Origin: Phytophthora sp. 'mugwort'
Taxonomy: Eukaryota > Oomycota > Peronosporomycetes > Peronosporales > Peronosporaceae
DNA: 64,000 bases
Direction: 5' to 3'
Assembly: GCA_033558025.1 (NCBI GenBank)
Contig: JAUCEF010000016.1
Span: 2,728,001-2,792,000, forward strand
Shown here: positions 33,103 through 42,340 of the stretch, piece after piece
Layout of the letters: each line of letters begins with the position of its first letter
Position numbering within the stretch: position 1 is the stretch's first letter
Translations under genes and position numbers: made by a program
Notes under the pieces: generated by a model
What the model was told of the DNA's origin: nothing
Databases searched by the model: none
What the model saw: the letters and a program-made list of their open reading frames with translations, nothing else

Positions 33103-34242
33103 TTACTTACGATCCGAGTTGGCAGCCGAGCGCTTTCGCTTGGCCGGCCGCTCGCTCTCCGCGGCGCCTTCCTTGGCAGCTTCGAGTCTCCTCTTCTTGG
33201 CAATCTCGATGCGAGCTGCCCGACGCTGTGCCTCCTCCTCCTCGGCCTTCTTCTTCGCGGCCACCTCTTCTTTCCAAATGGGGAGCTGGTGTTGGTATTT
33301 GGGGGCGGCAATGTGCTTCTTAACACTCTTCACGTCACGGATAATAGCCGACTCGGTCACATTACACCACAACATGTCCGGCTTTGACTCGTCCGGGTGA
33401 TCCACAAACATCGGTGCGTATTTTGCAAATGAGAGCTTGAGGTTGCGCGCCTTCTGGTAGCGCTTGCCGTGAATGTACGCGCTGACAACGTCCACGTCAG
33501 CCTTCATCTCATGACCCGTAGTGGAGCAGCGCACACGTGAGTCACCAGCAAATGTGAGGTCCGTCGTAGATTTCACCAGAGCCTCCAGAGCCTTACGCGA
33601 TTTGTTTTCTGTCTTCTTGCTGACGGGGGCAGCTTTCTTCCTAGGAATGGGCCCCTCCATCTTGGCAATAACCTTATTCTTCTCTGCAGACGCACTGGGA
33701 GATTTCATGGTCGTAGTCGAAGATTTAACACCTGTCTTTGGACTCTTTGTAGGTGATGCAGTAATAGGCGAAGTCTTGGCCAAGGCCGTTTTATTCTTGT
33801 CCTTGGGCGTCTCCTTCGAAGCGTCAGCGCTAGATTCTTTCTTCGTGGGCATCTGCTTCTCCACGATCTTGCTCTCCACGACCTCCACAATCTTGACAGT
33901 GACGGTCGGCTCCTCTTCCGGCTGCTGCTTGACACTCTTCACCTGCTTGCTGTTCGTCTTGACACTAGCAACCATTGTTGTCTTCTCCTGCTTCTTGGCC
34001 CCCTCCTCCTTAGGAGTCACTTTTTTAGCCACTGGCGACGCCACAGGAGTCGAGTTGCCGCTGCTACCCAATGCGCCCAGCACCCGCTGCGCGCCGTCCT
34101 TGGGATGGTCGTCCATGAACTGCATGGCGTGGCTCACAATCACGTCCGACTTGACATTTCCCTTGCACAGCTGCAACTCCTTGGCCAGCGCCTGCAACTC
34201 GCGCCGCGACGCGGACTCCACTGCCTTCACCGCCTGACTCAT
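33103..34242 (-). CDS. SURF2-like protein
   Basis: 379 residues, single exon. The C-terminal part (about 235-350) matches Surfeit locus protein 2: RVRCSTTGHEMKADVDVV, then YIHGKRYQKARNLKLSFAKY, and MLWCNVTESAI with VKKHIAAPKYQ. In animals SURF2 is nucleolar; its function is poorly known. The first 45 residues (SRRELQALAKELQLCKGNVK) look like a SAP-type helix-extension-helix, and the middle is a Lys/Thr/Ser-rich disordered stretch. The tail is highly basic (PAKRKRSA). The frame ends at TAA within GATCGTAAGTAAGT, a sequence that could also be a splice donor, so a short further exon is possible. Confidence 0.7.
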   Translation of the reverse strand: MSQAVKAVESASRRELQALAKELQLCKGNVKSDVIVSHAMQFMDDHPKDGAQRVLGALGSSGNSTPVASPVAKKVTPKEEGAKKQEKTTMVASVKTNSKQVKSVKQQPEEEPTVTVKIVEVVESKIVEKQMPTKKESSADASKETPKDKNKTALAKTSPITASPTKSPKTGVKSSTTTMKSPSASAEKNKVIAKMEGPIPRKKAAPVSKKTENKSRKALEALVKSTTDLTFAGDSRVRCSTTGHEMKADVDVVSAYIHGKRYQKARNLKLSFAKYAPMFVDHPDESKPDMLWCNVTESAIIRDVKSVKKHIAAPKYQHQLPIWKEEVAAKKKAEEEEAQRRAARIEIAKKRRLEAAKEGAAESERPAKRKRSAANSDRK

Positions 34243-34483
34243 GGCTGTCTATATCGAGATGCCGCAAAGGGGATCAGATAAAATGGCGCGCTTCACTCTC
34301 TGCCAGTCGAAGCGATTTGGAGCGAGATGGCCCTACCACACGGACTAAGTTGCCCCGACGTTGCATATGGTGTTGCACAAATACACCATATATGACCAAG
34401 GATAGTTTTTCAAGCAGCTTCAACTTGCACACTGCACGCCATCCGCGCGGACGGCTCAACTGAATCCCCAGCGGTCTCTCAAG

Positions 34484-35745
34484 ATGCTCTCGCTGCTCCG
34501 CCAGACCCACACCTTGGCTCTGCGTCTCTCCGCTGTCCATTCCATGGCCACCGTCGCCTCCGACCGCCCTCTGCGCGTCGGGATCGTGGGCGCCGGACGT
34601 ATCGGGCAAGTGCACGTCCTGGGAATGCAGCGCATGAGTGCCATCGTGCACTACATTCAACTGCCAGCTCGTGTACGTGGAGGGCGGTTGTAGCTACTGG
34701 TATAGGGCGGAGGGACTGACGCTCTGTTGCTTTTGTTGCGTGTGCAGGACTCGGAGCCGGATCGCGCCGAGAAGATCGCCAGGAAGTTTGGCATTCTGAA
34801 CTGGACCAATGACGCGTCCGAAGTGCTCAGTCACCCGGAGATCGACGCCGTGCTCATCTGCTCGCCGACAGACAAGCACGCAGAACAGATTATTGAAGCT
34901 GCGAAGAATAAGAAGCATATCTTCTGTGAGAAGCCGGTGGATCTCGAGCTAGACGTCGTCAACAAGGCCATCAAGGCGGTGCGTGGGTGCGTTTTGCTGA
35001 ATACAGTGCTGCTGACTTGTGCTGACGTCTTGTACGTTTACGGCTGTTTCTTGTTATTATAGTGCAGACGGACGACGCTGGCGTGAAGCTCATGATCGGA
35101 TTCAATCGTCGCTTCGATGCCAACTTTGTCCGCATTAAACAGGCCATTGACCGCGATGAGATCGGCAAAGTCAACATGTTGCGCATTACCAGCCGTGACC
35201 CGGGAGCCCCGCCTCTTGAGTACGTTAAGGTATCGGGCGGACTCTTCCGTGACATGACCATCCACGACTTTGATATGGCGCGTTTCCTGGTTGGTGACGA
35301 GGTGGACGAGGTTTACGCTATGGCACAGAGCGTGAATCCGGATATTGCAGCGGTGGGCGACATCGACACGGCCGTCGTGCTGCTCAAGTTCCGCAACGGA
35401 GTCATTTGCTACATCGAGAACAGTCGTGACGCCGCGTACGGCTACGACCAGCGCGTGGAAGCGCTTGGATCAAAGGGATCAGTTGCGTGCGATAACAAGC
35501 ACTCGAATCAGGTCGTAATCTCAACAAACGAGAGCGTACGTCGCGACTTGCCGCTGCACTTCTTCCTGGAGCGCTACATGGACGCTTATGTTGCCGAGAT
35601 GGAGGCTTTCATTCGTGTTTGCACTACAGGTGCATCAGTTCCTGTTGATGGCAATGACGGTCGCGAGGCTTTGTTGCTAGCTCTAGCTGCGAACAAGTCA
35701 CTTGCTGAGAATCGCCCTGTCAAGGTCGATGAACTGCGAGGATGA
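34484..35745 (+). CDS. Gfo/Idh/MocA dehydrogenase A, probably mitochondrial
   Basis: An NAD(P)-dependent oxidoreductase of the Gfo/Idh/MocA family, closest in feel to myo-inositol 2-dehydrogenases. Exons 34484-34672, 34748-34978 and 35068-35745, all phase 0, give 365 residues. The Rossmann start is RVGIVGAGRIGQVH; downstream are FCEKPVD with the family lysine, GFNRRFD and HDFDMARFLVGDE. The first 26 residues (MLSLLRQTHTLALRLSAVHS) are basic and amphipathic, like a mitochondrial presequence absent from paralogue B; the internal Met21 could give a cytosolic form. Exon 3 is almost identical to that of paralogue B at 39.3-40.5 kb, although exons 1-2 differ widely. Substrate is not determined. Confidence 0.85.
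35068..35735 (+). repeat. Near-identical exon copy (with 39790-40457)
   Basis: This is exon 3 of dehydrogenase A. Compared base by base with exon 3 of dehydrogenase B it shows only about six differences in some 668 bp, mostly silent. Identity drops abruptly at the intron 2 acceptor on the left and at the last codons on the right. Confidence 0.9.
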
Positions 35746-35983
35746 GCTGGTGAAGGACTCTATTCGAAGACTATTTTGCCCAGCACGGTAATGACCCACG
35801 AACGCTGGAAGATAAGTAAAATCTAATCGCAGCGCTTTCGAATGCGTCACTCGTTTCCTCTAATCCGTTTATTACTATATAGGATCGTGGATCTCCTCAG
35901 CGTCGAACGCATTACTCGAAGTCGTTTAACGAGACGTCGAACGCTTGTTGTAGAATCCTCTGGAACTATATCTTTCCCTCTCG

Positions 35984-38900
35984 CTAGGCGTGCCTTATAT
36001 CATCGTTGTTTAATGGGTCCGTTCGCGCTTCTTGAATCAACAAGTTTAAGTCAACTTCCTGGCGGAATACCGGTGCTATCCGGTCGAGAACGGTGTCGAG
36101 GGTATCGCTTGACGCAGAGGTATCTCTAGTCTCTATCGGTTGGACGGGGAGCTCAGTGAGAAGCGTGCGAGTTCCCCGACTGATTGCCAAGTCTTCGTTA
36201 GCACTTGCAAATGCATCTTGCTCCTGCTTATTTGAATGTGTCATGAAGAAATGATAGTCGCAGTCCGAACCGTTGCGCTGCACAACCAGCCGTGACGAAA
36301 TAATGCGGGCGACCTCGTTCTCGCTTGAGGTCTCCAAGACAATTGCTTCATCCTCGAACGGGAGCAGTGCGATAGTCTCGAACAAGTGGAAATACGACAC
36401 TTGGCCTGGACGTGTACCAGGTCTAACGTGGAGCTGAAGAACAGGTGGGTCTTTTGATACACGTAGCACAACGTCCACCTTGTCACGGCTATTCTTACCT
36501 CCTCCCTCGCAGACGTAGGATTCTTGATGGTGCGGCTCGAGAATCTGCATCTTGTACTGCATCGCCTCGGTTACCAGCAAAAAATCGGGTGTCACCTGCG
36601 GTGCCAGTCCCGATGGAAGCAGCTTACGATCCGATGAGAGCAAACTCCCACCTTGAGCCTTACGGTTCTTTTGCACAAGATAACCGCGATATCGCCCCTT
36701 GATCTTTCCGATAGCAACTTTCTTCCGAATGAACTCCCGCCGCGCCAGAAAACCTTTCGAGCAGGTTTGGATCCTCTTCACCGCAGCATTCGCCTCGAGT
36801 GGTTCCTTGTCTTCAGTTTCGTCGTCGTCATGTCCGAGCTCATTGATTAAGGACATCCGTTGCTGGCTAATTGATACAGCAAGTGTCGAGCCACCGTCGT
36901 CGGCTTCATCACTGTCGCTGTCACTGTCGCTGCTGCTCTCACTGCTGTCGTCGCTATCACTGCTACTGCTGCCTGAGTCGTCGTCGGCAGCTCCAGACTG
37001 TCCAAGGATACTGTCGTCCACCTTGTCGTTGATCTCTGACTTCCTTTTTCTGCGTTTCTTCTTCAGTGTTGCTTTCATGGTATCAATCTCCCGCTGCGAC
37101 GCAGCAAGTTCCTCCAACAAATATGCTTCTCGTGGACTCAAGACCATGGCAGAGCTACTTATGCTGCCACTGCGGCTGCGTCTCCTCGACTCTTTCAGCG
37201 CACGGACTTCCTCCATTGATTGCACAACAATCTTCTGGTAGCGGTTCACCTCGGCGCTTAAAACAATGCTGTTACGACGTAAAACCTCTTTCTCGAGATC
37301 CGTCCCGACGGCACCACCGCCAACGCTCTGACGCCGATTTGGTGTCGACGGTAGAAGAGAAATTGATCCGTGACGTTCCAATACTCGCAACTCGCTTGTC
37401 ATTATCACTTCAGGAGAGGGCAGAGCAGCAGGAGGCGTCGGCTTTGATACTTCAGAGACGCTGGCTTTCTTCTCACTGTCTTCCACTAGTTTTTCGCCCG
37501 TGAGATTCGTCAACACCAATGCTACAGCAGGTGACGGCAACGAGAGATTCTCCAGAGCGTCCAACTCGCGTTCCTGGCTGAGCCGCGCAAGTGCCGTCTC
37601 CGAAACTTGAAGGAGGGCGTCTTGTCGCTCTTGGCGTTCTTTACTGAGCTGCAGCAGTGCTTCCAGTTCGTGGATACGTCCTTGAGCCTCGATGAAATCC
37701 CCTGCACCAACGATCCCAACGCCCACACCGCTGGCGCTGCTTTGCAGAAGGGTTCCCTTCCGCTCACTGAGCTCACCAGGCGAAAGCTGGCGATCTCGCT
37801 GAAGAAGACGCAGCGATACTTCCAAATCCTTTACCTTGTCACGCAGCTTCTGTTTCTCCTCCTGATGGCGCGCTAGTTTAAGTTCATACTCGGTGCGCAG
37901 CGCATGGACAGCCTGTTCGCGTGTAGCGCGCAGTGTTGCAGCCTCGCCCTCTTTCCATTCACGGAATTTGTGACGCGTTTCAGCTAACGCACACACAAGT
38001 CGCTGCCGTTCCGACTTTGAGCTTTGGACGAGTGCTGCCGACCGTCGAGCGTCGTGGGCTGCGCTGACTCGTGCTTGAGCCAAGCGCGCTTGAAGCCGCT
38101 CCACGTCTGCCTGTGACGCACGGAGAGCAGCTTCTGCTTGATTGAGTTGACTTGCATGGGACTGTCGCGCTACTTGTAGCCGCTGAAACAACGTCACTTG
38201 GCGTGCTTTCTCCTCGATAACTTGCTCCCGCATGGTCTCGTAGTCCCGCTGCCAATGAGCTAGTTCTTCTCGTAGAGCACGAAGCTTGACTTCTCGTACG
38301 GACGCATGAAGACTGTCCACCTTGAAGTCTCTGTCAAATAAAGCTAACTCTCGTAACCCTTCGTCTCGTGTCTCGTTCTCTTCAAGCTGCACTGGAGTAG
38401 CATTTCCCTTCGAACGAGACTTCAATGGAGAATCGCGTAGTCTCGTTGCTAGTCGCACTGTTTGGCGTTTGCTAGGACTTCTCCTTTCTGTTGTAGCTGC
38501 AGTCGCAGCCACTACAGGGTGGTTCAATCCCTCCCTAGCGTCTCGAAACCGTCTCGTTCGAGAAAGCTCAGCCTGCAGCAGCTCCAGCGTCGTCTGTAGC
38601 TGCTCGTCGGCAGCAAGCCGCGTCCGCTCAAGCTCTTGCTCTTCTACAGCGTGCAGTCGGTTGGTCGCTTCAAGCGCAGCTTGTCGCCGCCGCGCACTGT
38701 CGCTCAGGTCGTTAGTCTCACTCAGCACTGCGTGAAGCACCTCGAGTGCATTCTCCAGCGGCACCGCCGACGTTGAAGTTGCCAGTTGTTCGTGTCTTGG
38801 CACCAAAGCGCTTGTACCAGCTGGTGGTGCTCCAACTGCAAGCACAGCGACGGACGCCGGACTCTGCTGTCGCTCCGTCTTCCTCTCGGGCATCTCCAGT

Positions 38901-39013
38901 CTCTCGCGCGGCGTCGACCAGGCTGCGCGGTTGGCCACATTGGGGCTCACCCCGCGCGTGGTGATGGGCGCATGAATCGTTGGCAGCGCGCCATAGTCCG
39001 GCGCGGAAGGCAT
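35984..39013 (-). CDS. Large coiled-coil protein with IQ motif
   Basis: 1009 residues from the ATG at 39013 (the frame opens slightly further up without an ATG). No family recognised over its length. Residues about 80-480 are dense in Gln, Glu, Arg and Leu heptads, predicting long coiled coils (ELAHWQRDYETMREQVIEEK). A second coiled coil lies around 590-650, then a Ser/Asp run near 680-710. An IQ-type calmodulin-binding stretch is at about 745-790 (AAVKRIQTCSKGFLARREF, GRYRGYLVQKN). The last 220 residues are globular (YFHLFETIALLPFEDEAIVL) and unrecognised. The architecture suggests a cytoskeletal or centrosomal/flagellar scaffold, an inference only. The gene sits between, and converges with or diverges from, the two dehydrogenase paralogues. 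Confidence 0.7.
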   Translation of the reverse strand: MPSAPDYGALPTIHAPITTRGVSPNVANRAAWSTPRERLEMPERKTERQQSPASVAVLAVGAPPAGTSALVPRHEQLATSTSAVPLENALEVLHAVLSETNDLSDSARRRQAALEATNRLHAVEEQELERTRLAADEQLQTTLELLQAELSRTRRFRDAREGLNHPVVAATAATTERRSPSKRQTVRLATRLRDSPLKSRSKGNATPVQLEENETRDEGLRELALFDRDFKVDSLHASVREVKLRALREELAHWQRDYETMREQVIEEKARQVTLFQRLQVARQSHASQLNQAEAALRASQADVERLQARLAQARVSAAHDARRSAALVQSSKSERQRLVCALAETRHKFREWKEGEAATLRATREQAVHALRTEYELKLARHQEEKQKLRDKVKDLEVSLRLLQRDRQLSPGELSERKGTLLQSSASGVGVGIVGAGDFIEAQGRIHELEALLQLSKERQERQDALLQVSETALARLSQERELDALENLSLPSPAVALVLTNLTGEKLVEDSEKKASVSEVSKPTPPAALPSPEVIMTSELRVLERHGSISLLPSTPNRRQSVGGGAVGTDLEKEVLRRNSIVLSAEVNRYQKIVVQSMEEVRALKESRRRSRSGSISSSAMVLSPREAYLLEELAASQREIDTMKATLKKKRRKRKSEINDKVDDSILGQSGAADDDSGSSSSDSDDSSESSSDSDSDSDEADDGGSTLAVSISQQRMSLINELGHDDDETEDKEPLEANAAVKRIQTCSKGFLARREFIRKKVAIGKIKGRYRGYLVQKNRKAQGGSLLSSDRKLLPSGLAPQVTPDFLLVTEAMQYKMQILEPHHQESYVCEGGGKNSRDKVDVVLRVSKDPPVLQLHVRPGTRPGQVSYFHLFETIALLPFEDEAIVLETSSENEVARIISSRLVVQRNGSDCDYHFFMTHSNKQEQDAFASANEDLAISRGTRTLLTELPVQPIETRDTSASSDTLDTVLDRIAPVFRQEVDLNLLIQEARTDPLNNDDIRHA

Positions 39014-39293
39014 GAGCCTGTGTACATCAAGGGGTTTGCCGTGTGGTTGCCTCACATAAATAGCTTCAACCTCGCCGCGTTTCGAAGCGCGTCAACAACT
39101 CGACGTTCGAAACCAGATAGCGCCTTCTCATTGGCTGACCGCTTGGTCTCCAATGTAACGGCTGCAAAAGAGCGTCCTGTTGTACTTGTCCTACTTGCTC
39201 ATAAGTACCGTATCTGTCTATCTGTGTGTCTGGCTGCGCGGCACTTTGTGATTCTCCAGCACCTTTAAAGCCTCTAGACTCGCCATCCTCGAC

Positions 39294-40464
39294 ATGCTCA
39301 ACTCCAATCTGGTCAGGCCTCTGCGCGTCGGTCTAGTGGGCGGCGGCCGCATCGGCAAAGTGCACGCGCAGAGTCTACAACGCGCCGGCGCTGTCATCGT
39401 CGTGGTACGTTGTAGTCGCGTCTCATGTACAGTCTTTTAGGGGGGGGAGGACTCATACGAATGATGCAACTTAGATCGCTGACCCCGTGGGCGACGTGGC
39501 GGAGACCGTGGCCACGCAGTTCGGCATCACGCGCTGGACCAAGAACGCGAGCGACGTGTTGTCGGACCCCGAAGTCGATGCCGTCGTCATCTGCTCTCCG
39601 ACGGCTCTGCATGCCGAGCAAATTATCGAAGCGGCCAAGCACAAGAAGCAGATTTTCTGTGAGAAACCCGTGGACTTCAGCGTCGATGTCGTCAACGAGG
39701 CGATCAAGGCGGTACGTGTCTTGCGGTGCCTCTGATGCTGCTTGCTGACCGGATACTGAAGTAGTCATGACTGTTGCTACATGATGCAGGCGGACGACGC
39801 TGGCGTGAAGCTCATGATCGGATTCAATCGTCGCTTCGATGCCAACTTTGTCCGCATTAAACAGGCCATTGACCGCGATGAGATCGGCAAAGTCAACATG
39901 TTGCGCATTACCAGCCGTGACCCGGGAGCCCCGCCTCTTGAGTACGTTAAGGTATCGGGCGGACTCTTCCGTGACATGACCATCCACGACTTTGACATGG
40001 CGCGTTTCCTGGTTGGTGACGAGGTGGACGAGGTTTACGCTATGGCACAGAGCGTGAATCCGGATATTGCAGCGGCGGGCGACATCGACACGGCCGTCGT
40101 GCTGCTCAAGTTCCGCAACGGAGTCATTTGCTACATCGAGAACAGTCGTGACGCCGCGTACGGCTACGACCAGCGCGTGGAAGCGCTTGGATCAAAGGGA
40201 TCAGTTGCGTGCGATAACAAGCACTCGAATCAGGTCGTGATCTCAACAAACGAGAGCGTACGTCGCGACTTGCCGCTGCACTTCTTCCTGGAGCGCTACA
40301 TGGACGCTTATGTTGCCGAGATGGAGGCTTTCATTCGTGTTTGCACTACAGGTGCATCAGTTCCTGTTGATGGCAATGACGGTCGCGAGGCTTTGTTGCT
40401 AGCTCTAGCTGCGAACAAGTCACTTGCTGAGAATCGGCCTGTTAAGGTCGATGAACTGCCGTAA
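39294..40464 (+). CDS. Gfo/Idh/MocA dehydrogenase B, probably cytosolic
   Basis: Paralogue of the gene at 34.5-35.7 kb. Exons 39294-39404, 39475-39711 and 39790-40464, all phase 0, give 340 residues. The N-terminus (MLNSNLVRPLRVGLVGGGRI) goes straight into the Rossmann fold with no presequence, so a cytosolic location is likely. The family motifs FCEKPVD, GFNRRFD and HDFDMARF are intact. Exon 2 shares the intron positions of paralogue A but has many amino-acid differences (IADPVGDVAETVATQFGI). Exon 3 is nearly identical at the DNA level. Intron 1 contains a run of eight G. The pair implies duplication followed by gene conversion of the 3' exon. Confidence 0.85.
39790..40457 (+). repeat. Near-identical exon copy (with 35068-35735)
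   Basis: Exon 3 of dehydrogenase B. Differences from copy A include GACATGG for GATATGG, GCGGGC for GTGGGC, CGTGATC for CGTAATC, CGGCCT for CGCCCT and GTTAAG for GTCAAG. Of these only the second changes a residue (Val to Ala). Confidence 0.9.
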
Positions 40465-40689
40465 CTTGCCTTACAATGGCTTCCGTAGTTGATCGACTTC
40501 CAGTAGTAGACGCTAGGTAGCTTCATTTTTAGTTGTAGAAACGATCTTCGTCTGATCATCGATGTATAAATCCAATTAGACACCCAAAACGAGAAAAAAA
40601 ACAATCAGTAGAGCAGACACGATTCAGTTCTAGTGCCTTAATCTGTAAAGTCACACTACGTTCGGTCTCTCCGTCGGAAATCGGTGTAT

Positions 40690-41781
40690 CTAAAACACGA
40701 TCGTGTCAAGCATCGCGCCGAGGCACTGGACTGTGTTAAGGGCCATGAGGTCGTACACGTCGTTTTCCAAGTGCTTCTTCGGGTCCAGTTTGCCAACGTT
40801 CAGCACTTCGAGCTCCTCCGGTGTCTTTTCCTCCTCCTCCTGAACTCGCTTGTTGTATTGCTCCGTAAGTGCCAGCATGCTCTGTAGGTTGTCCACAGCA
40901 AAATAATATAATTCGTTAGATAGATACATCCCACGAGCAGCAGGTGCAGTAGTGTTGACAGCGTACCTTTACAGTTTCCTCGTTCTCCTTCGAGTGGTCC
41001 TCGAACTTGGTAAGCACGAGGCCGTCGCTCCACGTGTTCTTGTGTAAATTCATGAGCATTTGCTCCTCAAGCTCATTCTTGCGGTAGTCAATTGCGATCG
41101 AGTAGTAGTGACGATTGAGGCCGTGGATCAATGCTTGGATCGATGGCTTGTTGAGGTGGCCGATGTTGGAGGTGGTTTGCCGAGGCTCCTGGCCCATCAT
41201 CATGAGCTGAGGGTTGATGAGGCGGAAGGCGTCGATGACCACCTTGCCCTTGACACTCTGAATGGGGTCCACCACTACGGCCACGGCGCGCGGGTTCAGC
41301 GCCTCAAAACTCTGCTGCGTATTAATATCCACGCCAGACAACCAGCAGCCAAAACCAGGGTGCGAGTGGTACCATCCCACGACCATCTCGGCTCTGCCCG
41401 TCTGCTTGAGCATCTCCAGCATCTTCATCTGAAAAACGGGGTCCACGGCCTCCACGCTCACACCTGTTCCGCTCTGCGGCATGGCGAACACGTCGATGCA
41501 GTTGACCGTGTAGTCGTCCACAAACTCGCCCAGCATGAGGCCCATCACCTCCATCGGCACACCGGCGCGGCCTGACAGCAAAATAATTATATTAATTAAC
41601 GATTGCCGACGACCGCACAGGCAAGAAGATCTTCATTTTTACCATGTTTAAGCATCTTGAGCAGTGCCAGCGACGAGATATGCACCTTCTCGGCCGTGTC
41701 GACAAGCGGGCCGTCGGCACCAGGTCCACCCTGACCCGGGAGCCCCGGCAGGTTGCCAAAGAGACGCTGCAGTCGGTCCAT
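40690..41781 (-). CDS. RPN11: 26S proteasome deubiquitinase subunit RPN11
   Basis: The zinc metallo-deubiquitinase of the proteasome lid, which removes ubiquitin chains from substrates. Exons 41781-41643, 41571-40967 and 40881-40690 give 311 residues, the normal length. The JAMM/MPN+ centre is complete: Glu54 in VPMEVMG and [14 protein letters not shown] with His115, His117 and Asp128. The C-terminal segments ([20 protein letters not shown], then [10 protein letters not shown]) are also typical. The N-terminus [13 protein letters not shown] agrees with orthologues, supporting the start. It diverges from a small plus-strand frame at 41951. Confidence 0.97.
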
Positions 41782-41831
41782 CGCGCGGATGTCGGAGTCT
41801 TCAAGCGCTTCGTGCTCGAAACAGGATCTAG

Positions 41832-41848
41832 AATTGGGGGAATGGCAA
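41832..41848 (-). promoter_or_regulatory. Possible initiator/FPR element for RPN11
   Basis: On the minus strand TTGCCATTCCCCCAATTC lies about 50-65 bp before the RPN11 start. It is close to the oomycete core promoter consensus GCTCATTYYNCAWTTT but not exact. Confidence 0.35.
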
Positions 41849-41950
41849 GATGGCGTACCCCATGATTACATACGATGATGTGGAGAACACAAACTTTGCG
41901 AGGGTGTTTCAGCCAATGGGACGGTGTTACTGCAGATCTGGATCGGAAAG

Positions 41951-42151
41951 ATGGAGACGCCGCCAAGAGGAAGGAAGTCGGCGACACCCGCGTCGTCCAA
42001 GCAGCTGCACGCGCAGCTCAAGCGCCAAGTGGAAGGCGACATGGAAATGGAAGGTAATCCTGAGATGGAACGCATGGGCGAAGAGGTGCCTGTACACACG
42101 GCTGCCATCAAGCCACTGGCCGATGACTACGATGATGACGATCTCGACTGA
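41951..42151 (+). CDS. Small hypothetical acidic-tailed protein
   Basis: A 66-residue frame from ATG to TGA: METPPRGRKSATPASSKQ, a short charged helix (LHAQLKRQVEGDMEMEG), and an acidic end KPLADDYDDDDLD. Nothing is recognised. It lies 170 bp from the divergent RPN11 start and ends about 190 bp before the convergent methyltransferase stop, a place where a small gene would fit. The strongly acidic C-terminus and absence of Leu/Ser noise make it look coding, but support is modest. Confidence 0.45.
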   Translation: METPPRGRKSATPASSKQLHAQLKRQVEGDMEMEGNPEMERMGEEVPVHTAAIKPLADDYDDDDLD

Positions 42152-42340
42152 CGAGGAGATGAATGCAGCAACATATTAGTGCCAAAGATTGACGGACAGG
42201 TAAATGGACATGGAAGCTGCTATCTAAAAGGAATATGAAGAGACAGGAACGACAGCCTCGAAGCAGTAACCGGCGGCGCAATACCAGCAGAGACTTGTTT
42301 TCGACTTTCATTACCATCATCTTGCTCTTCTGTTGTGGGT

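Noticed and set aside
33521..34237. 238-codon hydrophobic plus-strand frame that could pass for a membrane protein
   Set aside because: Exact antisense of the SURF2-like gene; hydrophobicity comes from complement of Lys/Glu-rich codons.
36699..37241. 180-codon Ser/Leu-rich plus-strand frame
   Set aside because: Antisense to the Ser/Asp and coiled-coil region of the IQ protein.
41060..41575. 171-codon His-rich plus-strand frame
   Set aside because: Antisense shadow of RPN11, whose JAMM motif settles the coding strand.
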